DNA of 64,000 nucleotides from Olsenella sp. oral taxon 807 (GTDB lineage: Bacteria > Actinomycetota > Coriobacteriia > Coriobacteriales > Atopobiaceae), in NCBI RefSeq assembly GCF_001189515.2, contig NZ_CP012069.2:2480001-2544000 (forward strand), written 5' to 3'. The translations under genes were made by a program, and so were the position numbers. The notes under the pieces are model-generated. The model saw only the letters and a program-made list of their open reading frames with translations. It did not search any database and had not been told where the DNA came from. Below, piece by piece: positions 15,781-24,418 of this stretch. Each line of letters starts with the position of its first letter. Position 1 is the stretch's first letter.

Positions 15781-16872
15781 ATGGCAGAGAGAAACCCATT
15801 TACGCCCGCCTTCGGCACCGTCCCACCCATTATGGCAGGTCGAGACCGACTCCTCGCAGAGCTTCATGCCGCCCTCGAGCAGGGGGTCGGCGACCCCAAC
15901 CTCTCGAGCATCCTCGTCGGCGCCCGAGGTACCGGCAAGACGGCCTGCCTCACGCGCCTCTGTGAGGATGCTAGCGACGCGGGCTGGGTGAGCGCCAGCT
16001 CCTCCGCCATACCCGGGTTGCTCGATGACATTCTGCAGCAAGCACAGCGTGCGAGCGCGCAACTCGTCAAGCCGAAGCCGCAAAGACAGCTAACGGGGCT
16101 GAGCGTTGGCCCTCTTGGTGCGAGCTGGGACATGGGTGACGAAGAGCGAGGTAACTGGCGCACGAGGATGTCTGCGCTGCTGGAGAGGCTCAACGCGCGC
16201 GACGTGGGCCTCCTCATCACCGTGGACGAGGTGGACGCCTCGCTCAGCGAGCTCATCACGATGGCCGTGGTCTACCAGCATTTCGTACGGGAGCGCCGCA
16301 AGGTCGCTCTTCTCATGGCGGGACTGCCCAGCCACGTGCACGCCCTGCTCAACGACAAGAGCGTCTCCTTCCTGAGAAGGGCGCAGCGACACCCCCTGGG
16401 AACCATCGCCGACGCCGACGTGCGCGACGCGCTCAAAAGGACCGTGGCCTCAGGCGGCAAGACCATAGACGAGGAGGCGCTTGAGATCTGCGTCGAGGCG
16501 ACAGGGGGATTTCCCTACATGCTTCAGCTCGTGGGGTATCGAAGCTGGCAGTCGGCGCTGGGCAAGGCCGAGGTGGGGAAAGAGGATGCGAGAGCGGGGA
16601 TGCGGGCTGCGCAAGAGGATTTCAAGGAGCACGTCCTGGCATCAACGTATCGAGAGCTGTCTGCGGTGGACCTGCGCTTCGCAAAGGCGATGCTTCCCGA
16701 CAAGGCCGAGAGCCGTCTCGCTGATATCGCGAGGCGCATGGGCGTAACGAGTCGCTACGCGTCAAAGTACCGAGGTCGCCTCGTGGCGGCCGGTATCGTC
16801 GAGGAGCTGTCGCGTGGCGTGCTCAGGTTTGCTATCCCGGGCTTCAGGAAGTACCTGCAAGAGATGGAATAG
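15781..16872 (+). CDS. AAA+ ATPase with C-terminal winged helix (Orc1/AAA_16-like)
   Basis: 363 aa. The N-terminus NPFTPAFGTVPPIMAGRD resembles the entry segment of Orc1/Cdc6-like and AAA_16 ATPases. Walker A is VGARGTGKTA (about residues 43-52), Walker B is LLITVDEVDASLSEL (about 140), sensor 1 lies near LMAGLP. A lid follows, then a winged-helix-like end (IARRMGVTSRYASKYRGRLV). A paralog sits at 38474-39625. The family is scattered in actinobacterial accessory DNA as single genes and its role is unsettled; DNA-bound sensing or defence are possible. The start is the ATG after GGGAG, just past the 19-bp repeats. Confidence 0.8.
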   Translation: MAERNPFTPAFGTVPPIMAGRDRLLAELHAALEQGVGDPNLSSILVGARGTGKTACLTRLCEDASDAGWVSASSSAIPGLLDDILQQAQRASAQLVKPKPQRQLTGLSVGPLGASWDMGDEERGNWRTRMSALLERLNARDVGLLITVDEVDASLSELITMAVVYQHFVRERRKVALLMAGLPSHVHALLNDKSVSFLRRAQRHPLGTIADADVRDALKRTVASGGKTIDEEALEICVEATGGFPYMLQLVGYRSWQSALGKAEVGKEDARAGMRAAQEDFKEHVLASTYRELSAVDLRFAKAMLPDKAESRLADIARRMGVTSRYASKYRGRLVAAGIVEELSRGVLRFAIPGFRKYLQEME

Positions 16873-16908
16873 CCGCGCCCGGCGCGGCGGAGGGGTGCGC
16901 CGGCAATT

Positions 16909-16933
16909 CTCCTCCCCCCATTTTGGGGAGGAG
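16909..16933 (+). terminator. Hairpin terminator after the AAA ATPase gene
   Basis: CTCCTCCCC (16909-16917), loop, GGGGAGGAG (16925-16933): a perfect 9-bp stem 36 bp after the stop. No strong T-run follows on the plus strand. It separates this gene from the ietA-like gene, whose likely -10 TATAAT is at 16988-16993. Confidence 0.55.
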
Positions 16934-17060
16934 ATGTCCGTCTGAGGATAAGACCTCTGCCATGTACGCAAGAGACAGTCTAGCGTGTATAATCGCTACA
17001 GGGTGTATATATTCTAGCAAATTTGTGTACATGATGGGCTAATTGAGTACGAGGTGGGAC

Positions 17061-18152
17061 ATGCAGGCAGAAGTTCTGAGGATCATCGAGGGTGGTCTGA
17101 CCGGTAACAAGACCAAAGTCCTCAATTATGCGAACACGCTTGCCGACAACCTTGAGCAGTCAGGAGATGCCCGCTTCGCCAAGAGGATTCGGAGCACCAT
17201 CGCCGGCAAAAGGTCGAGCATCGCCACGCTCGACGGCCTTGCGGCCAAGCCGGTGGACCAGGAGAGCCGCATGAACATTGTGGATGTGCAGACCATCCTC
17301 CCCGATGATGTGGACATCGTGCTCGGCTCCTTTCTCAAGGAGGAGATCGACGGCGTAGTGGCAATGCGCGGCAAACGCGACGTGCTTGCTCGCCATGGTA
17401 TCGATGCCCAGAACTACCTGCTGCTCTATGGACCTCCCGGCTGCGGCAAGACGAGCATAGCCCGATACGTAGCGGCCCAGACCGGACTGCCGCTCATCAC
17501 GGCGCGTTTGGATAGCCTCGTCTCATCGCTTCTAGGCAGCACCGCAAAGAACATCCGTAAGGTTTTCGACTACGCGGCCCAGCAGGAGTGCGTTTTCCTT
17601 CTTGACGAGTTCGATGTGGTCGCCAAACGTCGTGATGACGAAAACGAGCTGGGGGAACTCAAGCGCGTCGTCAACAGCCTACTGCAAAACATTGACGACT
17701 TCGGTCAGGGCAGCATCCTTATCGCAGCCACCAATCACCCGGGCCTCCTAGACCCGGCCGTATGGCGCCGTTTCAACAAGGTGGTTGAGGTACCCACGCC
17801 CGGCAGGGCGGAGCTGGAGGAATATGCTGAACGGTTCATCCAGCCCCACATGGCCACGAAGTTCAAGAAGAAGCTCTATAGCGTGCTGGAGGGCCTCAGC
17901 TACTCCGCCCTCAGCACAGCGACAAAGAACGCGTTCTACAGCGCTGCGCTGGATGGGAGCGAAAATGGCTTCACGACTTACCAACTGGCCAGAGAAGCCT
18001 ACACCTTGACGCATCACAGTCTCGACGATCAGGAGGGGTACATCCGCCACCTCATCGAGGCGGGATGCACGCTTAGGGAAATACACGATAAGACTTCCAT
18101 TTCGATGCGCAAGATTCAGGCAATCTCACGGTCGTTCAAGGAAGGGGTGTAG
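17061..18152 (+). CDS. ietA: AAA+ ATPase of an IetAS-type defence pair
   Basis: 363 aa from ATG 17061, chosen because GAGGTGGG ends 3 bp upstream; an earlier TTG (17043) is less likely. The N-terminal 60 residues are helical and charged. The core is a classic FtsH/CDC48-like AAA domain: Walker A YGPPGCGKTS (K130), Walker B CVFLLDEFD (about 185), sensor 1 IAATNHP, arginine-finger region WRRFNK, then a small lid and C-terminal helices. It lies 3 bp upstream of a subtilisin-like protease gene. AAA ATPase plus S8 protease is the composition of IetAS, first known from Agrobacterium plasmid stability and later listed among anti-phage systems. The ATPase probably senses or remodels a target and controls the protease. 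Confidence 0.85.
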   Translation: MQAEVLRIIEGGLTGNKTKVLNYANTLADNLEQSGDARFAKRIRSTIAGKRSSIATLDGLAAKPVDQESRMNIVDVQTILPDDVDIVLGSFLKEEIDGVVAMRGKRDVLARHGIDAQNYLLLYGPPGCGKTSIARYVAAQTGLPLITARLDSLVSSLLGSTAKNIRKVFDYAAQQECVFLLDEFDVVAKRRDDENELGELKRVVNSLLQNIDDFGQGSILIAATNHPGLLDPAVWRRFNKVVEVPTPGRAELEEYAERFIQPHMATKFKKKLYSVLEGLSYSALSTATKNAFYSAALDGSENGFTTYQLAREAYTLTHHSLDDQEGYIRHLIEAGCTLREIHDKTSISMRKIQAISRSFKEGV

Positions 18153-18155
18153 GCC

Positions 18156-20486
18156 ATGGCAGAGGAATTCCTTCCCATAACGGTCTTCCGCCAGCGGGAG
18201 ATAGATGAAACGCGCGTCGAGGGCATGGGGAACAAGGACAAGCCGAAATGGGTGCTGTCAGGCGCGGATCTTCACGAACATGCGCAATCGCTCATCGCGG
18301 GGCTGAGCGATGCCTATGAGGGCGTGCTCCATAACGAGGGACTTCCCTATGTCTACGACGTAAAGCTGAACGAGAGGGACACATCCAAGACCAAGCGCAA
18401 GCCAATCGTTGACATGCTCAACGTCGATGGTGCCAACGGCGAAGCTAATGTCATAGGCATGCGAGGTGCCAACAGCCTCATTGTCAGGGCAAAGGACGCG
18501 GGCCAAGTAAGAGCCATGGAAGAGCGCCTATCCGATAAAGAGCGTTACGACCTGCCGCTCACGTGCATCGAGTCCATCAGCCGGTTTGTGCCCGAGATCA
18601 AGCCTACTCCGGATGAGACCGTATACAAGGCGCGACTCCTCGACTTCGGGCCGGACGCCGCCCTGTGCGAGCGGGTATTTGAAGACCAGCTCGATTTCCT
18701 ATGCATCGCATTCCAGAAGGTCAGCTACGCGCAAGACCTAAACGTATATCGGCTTGAGGCCAATCAGTCACAAGTAAAGATGATTGCGGACGGCGTAGCC
18801 AGCGAGACGCTCTTCTTCATACGCCCTATGCCACGATGCGTTGCAACGCTCGACGGGATGCCCAGCGTGGGAGCACCCGACCCCATGGAGCCCGACTTGA
18901 GCATGGAGTATCCCGTCGTCGGAGTGCTCGACAGCGGGATTGCGCCGATCTGCCAGCTACAACCGTGGCTCATGGAGAAGCGCCTATCGACATACACGGA
19001 CAATGAACTTGACAAACAGCACGGCACGTTCGTGGCGGGTGTCATCACCTATGGCGACAGGTTCGAGCATTCGGAGTGGGTCGGAGGCCTACCGCCGAAG
19101 CTCCTGGACGGTGCCGTGTTCCCAGCAGATGGGAATATCGACGAGTCGACGATGGTTGACTCCATCAGAACCATCGTTGGCGCGACGCGCGATCGTGTGA
19201 AGGTATGGAACCTCTCACTGAGCTTCATGGACGAGATCTCAGACAACGAGTTCTCGGAATTCGGCATGGCGCTGGACGCAATCCAAGATGACCACGGCGT
19301 CCTCATCTGCAAGTCGGCGGGCAACTGCGATGTGAGGGCGGATAGAACCAAGGGCCGCCTCTGCGTTGGCTCGGACTCAGTGCGCGCACTCACGGTCGGT
19401 TCTGCCGCCCAGGTGAAGGCCCCGCTCGATCAAGCAGGAGTTGGCGAGGCCTCGCCCTTCTCGCGCAAGGGCCCAGGTCCCCAGTACATCATCAAGCCCG
19501 AGGTGTCGCATTATGGTGGCAACGTGGGAAGGACGCCAACAGGCTACGTCAGGTCGGAGGTCCATTCATTCGACGTCACGGGAAACCCTGCGGGGGCCGT
19601 CGGCACGAGCTTCTCAACGCCTCGCGTGTCAGCCTTGGCGGCAAACCTCCAGCTTGCCTTGGCAGGAGAGTTCGACCCACTGCTCATAAAGGCTCTCATC
19701 GTACACTCGACGTCATTTCCCGGCGACAGCCTCATTCCCAACACCGAGAAGGTCGAGGAGATGGGGTTCGGCATCCCGGTCAACCTTCGCTCGATACTCT
19801 CGGACGAAGAGCATTCGTCGACCCTGGTACTGCACGGATTTCTCCCGAGAGGACAGAAGGTTGAGATCAACGACTTCCCCATGCCAAGCTCGCTGGTTCG
19901 TGATGGGTACTACACTGGCCAGGTCATCCTGACTGCCGCATTCTCTCCTATCAGGGAGCCAAAGGAGGCTGCCGAATACTGCCAGTCCGACATCGAGGTG
20001 AAGCTCGGTACCTACGACCACAAGGAGCTACGCGATATCACCAAGCAGGGAATACTCAATCCCATCGGTCGCAAGGACAACAAGAATCTGCTGAATCCAA
20101 GTCGGTACAGCCGCCCAAAGCTCAGATCGGCCGAGGACGAGTTTTCCCGCCGGGAGAAGATGCTCATCAGGTACAAGGGCAAGTATGCACCGGTAAAGAA
20201 ATATGCTCTCGACCTGGCCGATCTTACCAAAAAGAACCGTGAGGCCGTTCGCGCCGACCGCCTGTGGTATCTGGACATGAAAGGAACCTACCGCGACAGC
20301 GTGGAACGAAGGGCACTCCAGACAAACGAGCCGCTGAGGCAGGAGTACTGCATCATCATCACCATCCGTGACCCAAATGGTCTTGCCCCTGTGTACAACG
20401 AGGTGCCGCAGCTCCTCGAGCATAAGAACTTCTGGCACCAGAACGTCCAGCTAGCTAACCAGGTCAGAGCCATGGTTGGACAGTAG
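18156..20486 (+). CDS. ietS: Subtilisin-like (S8) protease of an IetAS-type defence pair
   Basis: 776 aa, no signal peptide, so cytoplasmic. An N-terminal region of about 250 residues precedes the S8 domain. Catalytic Asp259 lies in VVGVLDSGI, His289 in QHGTFVAG, oxyanion Asn390 in KSAGN, and Ser485 in GTSFSTP, so all key residues are present. A C-terminal extension of about 280 residues (beta-rich to about 620, then charged and helical) is typical of this large cytoplasmic class. It is co-transcribed with the ATPase. In IetAS the protease is the presumed effector acting on infection. No transmembrane segment. Both genes are intact and should be functional. Confidence 0.87.
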   Translation: MAEEFLPITVFRQREIDETRVEGMGNKDKPKWVLSGADLHEHAQSLIAGLSDAYEGVLHNEGLPYVYDVKLNERDTSKTKRKPIVDMLNVDGANGEANVIGMRGANSLIVRAKDAGQVRAMEERLSDKERYDLPLTCIESISRFVPEIKPTPDETVYKARLLDFGPDAALCERVFEDQLDFLCIAFQKVSYAQDLNVYRLEANQSQVKMIADGVASETLFFIRPMPRCVATLDGMPSVGAPDPMEPDLSMEYPVVGVLDSGIAPICQLQPWLMEKRLSTYTDNELDKQHGTFVAGVITYGDRFEHSEWVGGLPPKLLDGAVFPADGNIDESTMVDSIRTIVGATRDRVKVWNLSLSFMDEISDNEFSEFGMALDAIQDDHGVLICKSAGNCDVRADRTKGRLCVGSDSVRALTVGSAAQVKAPLDQAGVGEASPFSRKGPGPQYIIKPEVSHYGGNVGRTPTGYVRSEVHSFDVTGNPAGAVGTSFSTPRVSALAANLQLALAGEFDPLLIKALIVHSTSFPGDSLIPNTEKVEEMGFGIPVNLRSILSDEEHSSTLVLHGFLPRGQKVEINDFPMPSSLVRDGYYTGQVILTAAFSPIREPKEAAEYCQSDIEVKLGTYDHKELRDITKQGILNPIGRKDNKNLLNPSRYSRPKLRSAEDEFSRREKMLIRYKGKYAPVKKYALDLADLTKKNREAVRADRLWYLDMKGTYRDSVERRALQTNEPLRQEYCIIITIRDPNGLAPVYNEVPQLLEHKNFWHQNVQLANQVRAMVGQ

Positions 20487-20597
20487 GTGGAAAAGCTATG
20501 GCTTAGGAGTCTCCTGCCTCCCGAACCCATATTCCCCGATGTGCAGCGTGTTGCAGCTTTCGCTCATGACGCTCTGCGTGGTCACGAGAAACTTATA

Positions 20598-20626
20598 TTG
20601 ACAACATGTCGTCAGTAACTTAGACT
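20598..20626 (+). promoter_or_regulatory. Promoter with overlapping operator of the oxidoreductase operon
   Basis: TTGACA (20598-20603), 17 bp, TAGACT (20621-20626). The imperfect palindrome TGACAACATGTCGTCA (20599-20614, 14 of 16 symmetric) overlaps the -35 box. It is a good candidate site for the TetR regulator encoded third in the operon. AAGGAGG (20664-20670) precedes ATG 20676. Confidence 0.6.
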
Positions 20627-20675
20627 TTCTCCCATGATAGATGGCATAAGATCATTTTCTATCCAAGGAGGCGGC

Positions 20676-21542
20676 ATGATTCTAGAAGAGAGCTACAGAC
20701 TGAACAACGGCGTTGAGATTCCTAAGCTGGCACTGGGAACGTGGCTCATCGACGACGACAAGGTCGCTGACGCCGTGCGCAGCGCGGTCGAGATCGGCTA
20801 CCGCCACGTGGACAGCGCCCAGGCCTACGGCAACGAGCGCGGTGTGGGAGAGGGCGTGCGCAACTGTGGTGTTCCCCGCGAGCAGCTCTTCGTGACCTCA
20901 AAGGTGGCAGCGGAGCACAAGACCTACAGCGCTGCGGCCGCCTCGATCGACAAGACGCTACGAGTGACGGGGCTCGACTACCTGGACATGATGATCATCC
21001 ACTCCCCACAGCCGTGGGTCGAGGTCAACCAATCCGATGACCGCCACGAGGCGGGCAACGTCGAGGCCTACCGCGCGCTGGAGGACGCCCTGGCCGCCGG
21101 CAAGCTGCGCGCCATCGGCGTGTCCAACTTCTTGGAGGGCGATCTGCAGAACATCCTGAACCATTGCGAGGTGAAGCCTGCGGTCGACCAGCTGCTCGCG
21201 CATATCGGCAACACCCCCTTCGAGCTTGCCGCGTTCTGCGAGAACAACGACATCCTCGTGGAGGCCTACTCGCCCATCGCCCATGGCGAGGCGGACAAGA
21301 TCGGTGCTATAGTCAAGATGGCGGAACGCTACGACGTGTCCGTGGCGCAGCTGTGCATCCGCTATGTGCTGCAGCTTGGCATGGTCGCCCTGCCCAAGAC
21401 GGCCAACCTTGAGCACATGAGGTCCAATGCGGACGTCGACTTCGAGATCAGCGCACAGGACATGGAAACACTGAGGGGCGTCGAGCGCATCAGCGACTAT
21501 GGGGACAGCTCGTTCTTCCCCGTGTTCGGCGGCAAGCTGTAG
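20676..21542 (+). CDS. Aldo/keto reductase
   Basis: 288 aa, cytosolic NADPH-dependent (alpha/beta)8 enzyme. Family motifs: LALGTW (start of barrel), YRHVDSAQAYGNE with catalytic Asp and Tyr, FVTSKV with catalytic Lys, MIIHSP with catalytic His, IGVSNF, and the nucleotide-binding end ALPKT. The start at 20676 has AAGGAGG 6 bp upstream; a longer frame to 20634 has no site. First gene of an operon with a flavodoxin-like gene, a TetR gene, an acetyltransferase and a second reductase. The natural substrate is not evident; 2,5-diketogluconate reductase-like members reduce small carbonyls. Confidence 0.88.
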   Translation: MILEESYRLNNGVEIPKLALGTWLIDDDKVADAVRSAVEIGYRHVDSAQAYGNERGVGEGVRNCGVPREQLFVTSKVAAEHKTYSAAAASIDKTLRVTGLDYLDMMIIHSPQPWVEVNQSDDRHEAGNVEAYRALEDALAAGKLRAIGVSNFLEGDLQNILNHCEVKPAVDQLLAHIGNTPFELAAFCENNDILVEAYSPIAHGEADKIGAIVKMAERYDVSVAQLCIRYVLQLGMVALPKTANLEHMRSNADVDFEISAQDMETLRGVERISDYGDSSFFPVFGGKL

Positions 21543-21599
21543 GCGCCGCGCCGCGATGCCTCCTTGGCAATGCAGACCATCAGACGTTAGGAAAGCACT

Positions 21600-22085
21600 A
21601 TGAGCAACATCCTTGTCGCATACTTCTCTGCAACCGGCACCACCAAGCGCGCCGCAAAGGGCCTGGCAGAGGCACTGGGTGCGGATACCTTCGAGATTGT
21701 GCCGCAGACGCCCTACACGAGCACCGACCTCAACTGGAATGACAGCACAAGCCGCAGCACCAGCGAGATGAACGACGAAGCGAGCCGACCGCCCATCTCG
21801 GGAACGGTGGATGGCATGGCCTCCTATAACGCCGTGTTCGTGGGCTTCCCCATATGGTGGTACACAGAGCCCCGTATCATCGACACGTTTTTGGAGTCGT
21901 ATGACTTCTCGGGAAAGACCATCGTCCCGTTTGCGACAAGCGGCGGCAGCGGCCTTGGCAAGGCGCCCGAACGCATGCAGCGCATCGCCACGGGCTCCAC
22001 CGTTGCGGCCGGCAGGCTGCTCAACGGCCACCAGAACCCCAATGAGCTACGTGATTGGGCGCAGCGCCTGGGCCTCATGCGGTAA
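21600..22085 (+). CDS. Flavodoxin-like protein
   Basis: 161 aa. The FMN phosphate loop is YFSATGTTKRAAK (residues 8-20). An aromatic segment GFPIWWYTEPRIIDTFLESY (about 83-102) and TSGGSGLG fit the flavodoxin_4 type, often annotated as short flavodoxins or NAD(P)H-quinone-type reductases. Probably binds FMN and transfers electrons in the same pathway as the flanking aldo/keto reductases. It lies 57 bp after the reductase, with GGAAAG before ATG 21600, and 13 bp before the TetR gene. Confidence 0.87.
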   Translation: MSNILVAYFSATGTTKRAAKGLAEALGADTFEIVPQTPYTSTDLNWNDSTSRSTSEMNDEASRPPISGTVDGMASYNAVFVGFPIWWYTEPRIIDTFLESYDFSGKTIVPFATSGGSGLGKAPERMQRIATGSTVAAGRLLNGHQNPNELRDWAQRLGLMR

Positions 22086-22098
22086 CGGGAGGTAGGCC

Positions 22099-22992
22099 AT
22101 GCCACGCATCTCCGAAAAGGAGTCGAACGCCCGCCGCACCGAGATCATCGACGCCTGCGAGGCGCTCTACCAGCACACCAGCTATCGCGACATCACGATG
22201 GCGCAGATAGCAGGCAAGCTCAGCTTCAGCCGTGCCAACACCTATAACTACTTCCAGTGCAAGGACGAGATCTTCTTGGCGCTGCTGCAGCGCGAGTACG
22301 AGCGCTGGACGGCCGATCTCAAAGCGCTTGGAGGCTTAGGAGAGTCGCTCGACGACAGGGCGCTTGCCGACGGGCTGGCGAGAAGCCTCAAGAAGCGTCC
22401 TCAGCTCCTGAAGCTCATGACCATGAACCTTTACGATATGGAGGAGAACAGCCGACTCGAGAAACTGGCGGAGTTCAAGGGCGTGTACGGACGTGCGGTC
22501 GAGGCGATCCGAAGCCTGCTCGTCAAGCTCAAGGGCAACTGGGACAGCGAACGGATGGATCGCTTTGTCTTCTCGTTCTTGCCGTTCGTGTACGGCATCT
22601 ACCCCTATGTCTTTACCTCTAAGAAACAAGAGGCAGCCATGAGGGCCGCAGGCATGCATCCGAAGCGCCTCGGCATCTACGAGTTGAGCTACCCGTTCAT
22701 CCTGAAGATGCTTGAGGATGACACGAGAGGCCAGGGCGTGACGCGGGCGGGCGTGACGCGCAAAAGCGACGAGGGAGGCGCCATGAGCGAGCTCGAGAAG
22801 CTGGAGGCCGGTTTGGAATATAGCTTCGAGGATGCTGGGGTGGCCGCGCGCAAGGCAGAGGGCGTCGCTGCCTGCACCAGGCTTGCGGCCGCCGACCAGA
22901 GTGACGCTGTGGGCTATGAGGCGACGGCGCGATCCATACTTGCCGAGGCGGGTCCCGGCCTCGATATACAGCCTGGGTTTCGCTGCGACTGA
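22099..22992 (+). CDS. TetR-family regulator, frame running on into the acetyltransferase
   Basis: The frame is 297 aa. Residues 8-60 form the TetR DNA-binding domain (ARRTEIIDACEALYQHTSYR.., AGKLSFSRANTYNYFQCKDEI). Residues 60-210 are the helical ligand domain, ending about LGIYELSYPFILKML. No stop codon separates it from the following gene. After RKSDEGGA the same frame continues through the acetyltransferase start (Met at 22783) to TGA 22990. A GAGGGAGG just before 22783 argues for a separate start there. So the TetR protein probably carries an acetyltransferase-derived tail of about 70 residues, unless a stop was lost. It probably represses this operon through the palindrome at 20599. GGGAGG precedes ATG 22099. 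Confidence 0.75.
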   Translation: MPRISEKESNARRTEIIDACEALYQHTSYRDITMAQIAGKLSFSRANTYNYFQCKDEIFLALLQREYERWTADLKALGGLGESLDDRALADGLARSLKKRPQLLKLMTMNLYDMEENSRLEKLAEFKGVYGRAVEAIRSLLVKLKGNWDSERMDRFVFSFLPFVYGIYPYVFTSKKQEAAMRAAGMHPKRLGIYELSYPFILKMLEDDTRGQGVTRAGVTRKSDEGGAMSELEKLEAGLEYSFEDAGVAARKAEGVAACTRLAAADQSDAVGYEATARSILAEAGPGLDIQPGFRCD

Positions 22993-23361
22993 AGCAAGAA
23001 CATCCATGTGGGCGACAACTTTACCGCCAACTACAACGTAACCATACTCGACATCGCACCCGTCACCATCGGTGACGGGTGCATGTTTGGCCCGGGAGTG
23101 ACCATCTCGGCCGTCACGCACCCCGTCAATGCAACAAGGTGTCGGGACCGCATAGCCCAGGCGAAGCCCGTCACCATAGGCAATGACGTGTGGCTGGGGG
23201 CAAACGTCCTGGTCATGCCAGGGGTAACCATAGGCGACAACGTGGTTGTGGGCGCAGGCGCGGTAGTCACGCACGACATCCCCTCAAACAGCCTCGCCAT
23301 GGGCGTCCCCGCACGCGTGGCCAGACGGCTCGACCACCGCGAGCGCGAGGCCACGAAGTAA
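22783..23361 (+). pseudogene. Maltose/galactoside O-acetyltransferase, nonsense-mutated
   Basis: It is a LacA/Maa-like left-handed beta-helix enzyme. The N-terminal Mac domain is ELEKLEAGLEYSFEDAGV. After PGFRCD the frame meets TGA (22990-22992), where the family normally has Tyr-Gly (RCDYG-NI-VG). It then continues SKNIHVGDNFTANYN, with hexapeptide repeats (IAPVTIGDGCMFGPGVTI, NDVWLGANVLVMPGVTIGD, NVVVGAGAVV) and the normal end. Catalytic His lies in VTHPVN. Everything except the one stop is intact, so the mutation is recent or the codon is read through. Position 22783 has its own GAGGGAGG. Confidence 0.8.
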
Positions 23362-23395
23362 CGACGGAGGACAGCACGCAGAAAGGAAGCGCATC

Positions 23396-24244
23396 ATGAT
23401 CAACTTCAAGATGAACAACGGCAACACGATACCCGCCCTTGGCTACGGGGTCTTCCAGATGACGGGAGAAGAGGTAAGGCAGCACCTGCCCGAGGCCATC
23501 GAGCTGGGCTTTCGCCACATCGACACCGCAAACGCCTACTTCAACGAGGTTGCTGTCGGTGAGGTTGTAAAGGCAAGCGACATCGCGCGCGACGAGTTCT
23601 TTGTGACCACGAAGCTGTTCCCACAGGACTACCCGTACGACAAGTGTAGGAGGGCCATCGACGAGACCCTCGCGCGTCTTGGCATGGACTACGTCGACCT
23701 GCTGCTGTTCCATCAGCCCTACGGCGAGTACGTAGACGGCTGGAAGGCCATGGAGGAGGCGGTACGTGCGGGCAAGGTCCGCGCGATCGGGCTCTCCAAC
23801 TTCAGCGAACAGAAGGTCCGCCAGATCCTGGGTGTGTCCACCATCAAACCCTCCATCCTGCAGGTCGAGATCAACCCCCGTTGGAACCAGCACCCCCTCA
23901 AGGAGGCGCTTGCCGCCGAGAACCTCGTGTACGAGGGCTGGTATCCCTTGGGACACGGCGACAAGGAGCTGCTGAGCCTCCCTGTCTTCACCACGCTGGC
24001 CGAGAAGTACGGAAAGTCCGCCTCGCAGGTCATCCTGCGCTGGCACATACAGGAGGGCAACGTCGTCTTTCCCAAGACGCTGAACCCCCAGCACATGGCC
24101 GAGAACATCGACCTCTTTGACTTCGCGCTGACCGACAAGGAGATGACAGAGATCAACGCCCTGCCGCAGGAGCCGTACTACCACGTGCCCGACGAGGCAC
24201 CGGCGTGGGTATGGGGCCCGAACGACTACAGCAAGCAGCGCTAG
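23396..24244 (+). CDS. Aldo/keto reductase (second in operon)
   Basis: 282 aa. Motifs: PALGYGVFQM, FRHIDTANAYFNE (catalytic Asp/Tyr), FVTTKLFPQD (Lys), DLLLFHQPYG (His in LFHQP), IGLSNFSEQK, and VFPKTLNP at the cofactor site. Diverged from the reductase at 20676 (about one third identical), so probably a different substrate. It follows the acetyltransferase by 34 bp, with GGAAGCG before ATG. Last gene of the operon; a palindrome-doublet repeat lies 36 bp downstream. Confidence 0.88.
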   Translation: MINFKMNNGNTIPALGYGVFQMTGEEVRQHLPEAIELGFRHIDTANAYFNEVAVGEVVKASDIARDEFFVTTKLFPQDYPYDKCRRAIDETLARLGMDYVDLLLFHQPYGEYVDGWKAMEEAVRAGKVRAIGLSNFSEQKVRQILGVSTIKPSILQVEINPRWNQHPLKEALAAENLVYEGWYPLGHGDKELLSLPVFTTLAEKYGKSASQVILRWHIQEGNVVFPKTLNPQHMAENIDLFDFALTDKEMTEINALPQEPYYHVPDEAPAWVWGPNDYSKQR

Positions 24245-24280
24245 GACGATCGGTGGCAAGGCACCTCTCGGCTGAGGAAG

Positions 24281-24366
24281 GTACCCCGCAGATTCTGGGG
24301 CACCTTGAAGAGGATCCCAACTGGGCAAACGTCCCTGAGAAGGTACCCCATAGATTTTGGGGCACC
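24281..24366. repeat. Palindrome-doublet repeat, copy C
   Basis: Arm 1 is GGTACCCCGCAGATTC..GGGGCACC (24281-24304). The centre is CAACTGGGCAAACGTC (24318-24333). Arm 2 is AGGTACCCCATAG..GGGGCACC (24341-24365). It lies between convergent genes. Confidence 0.8.
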
Positions 24367-24418
24367 GAGATCGTCCTTCATGGTTGGCGAGAGGACAGCC
24401 ACTGTTCGTGGGAGGGTC

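Noticed and set aside
20958-22031. 357-codon minus-strand frame across the reductase and flavodoxin genes
   Set aside because: It spans two well-supported plus-strand genes and their gap, which identifies it as antisense noise.
22990-22992. TGA in the acetyltransferase as selenocysteine
   Set aside because: The family has Tyr at this position and needs no selenium; no SECIS-like structure is apparent just downstream.
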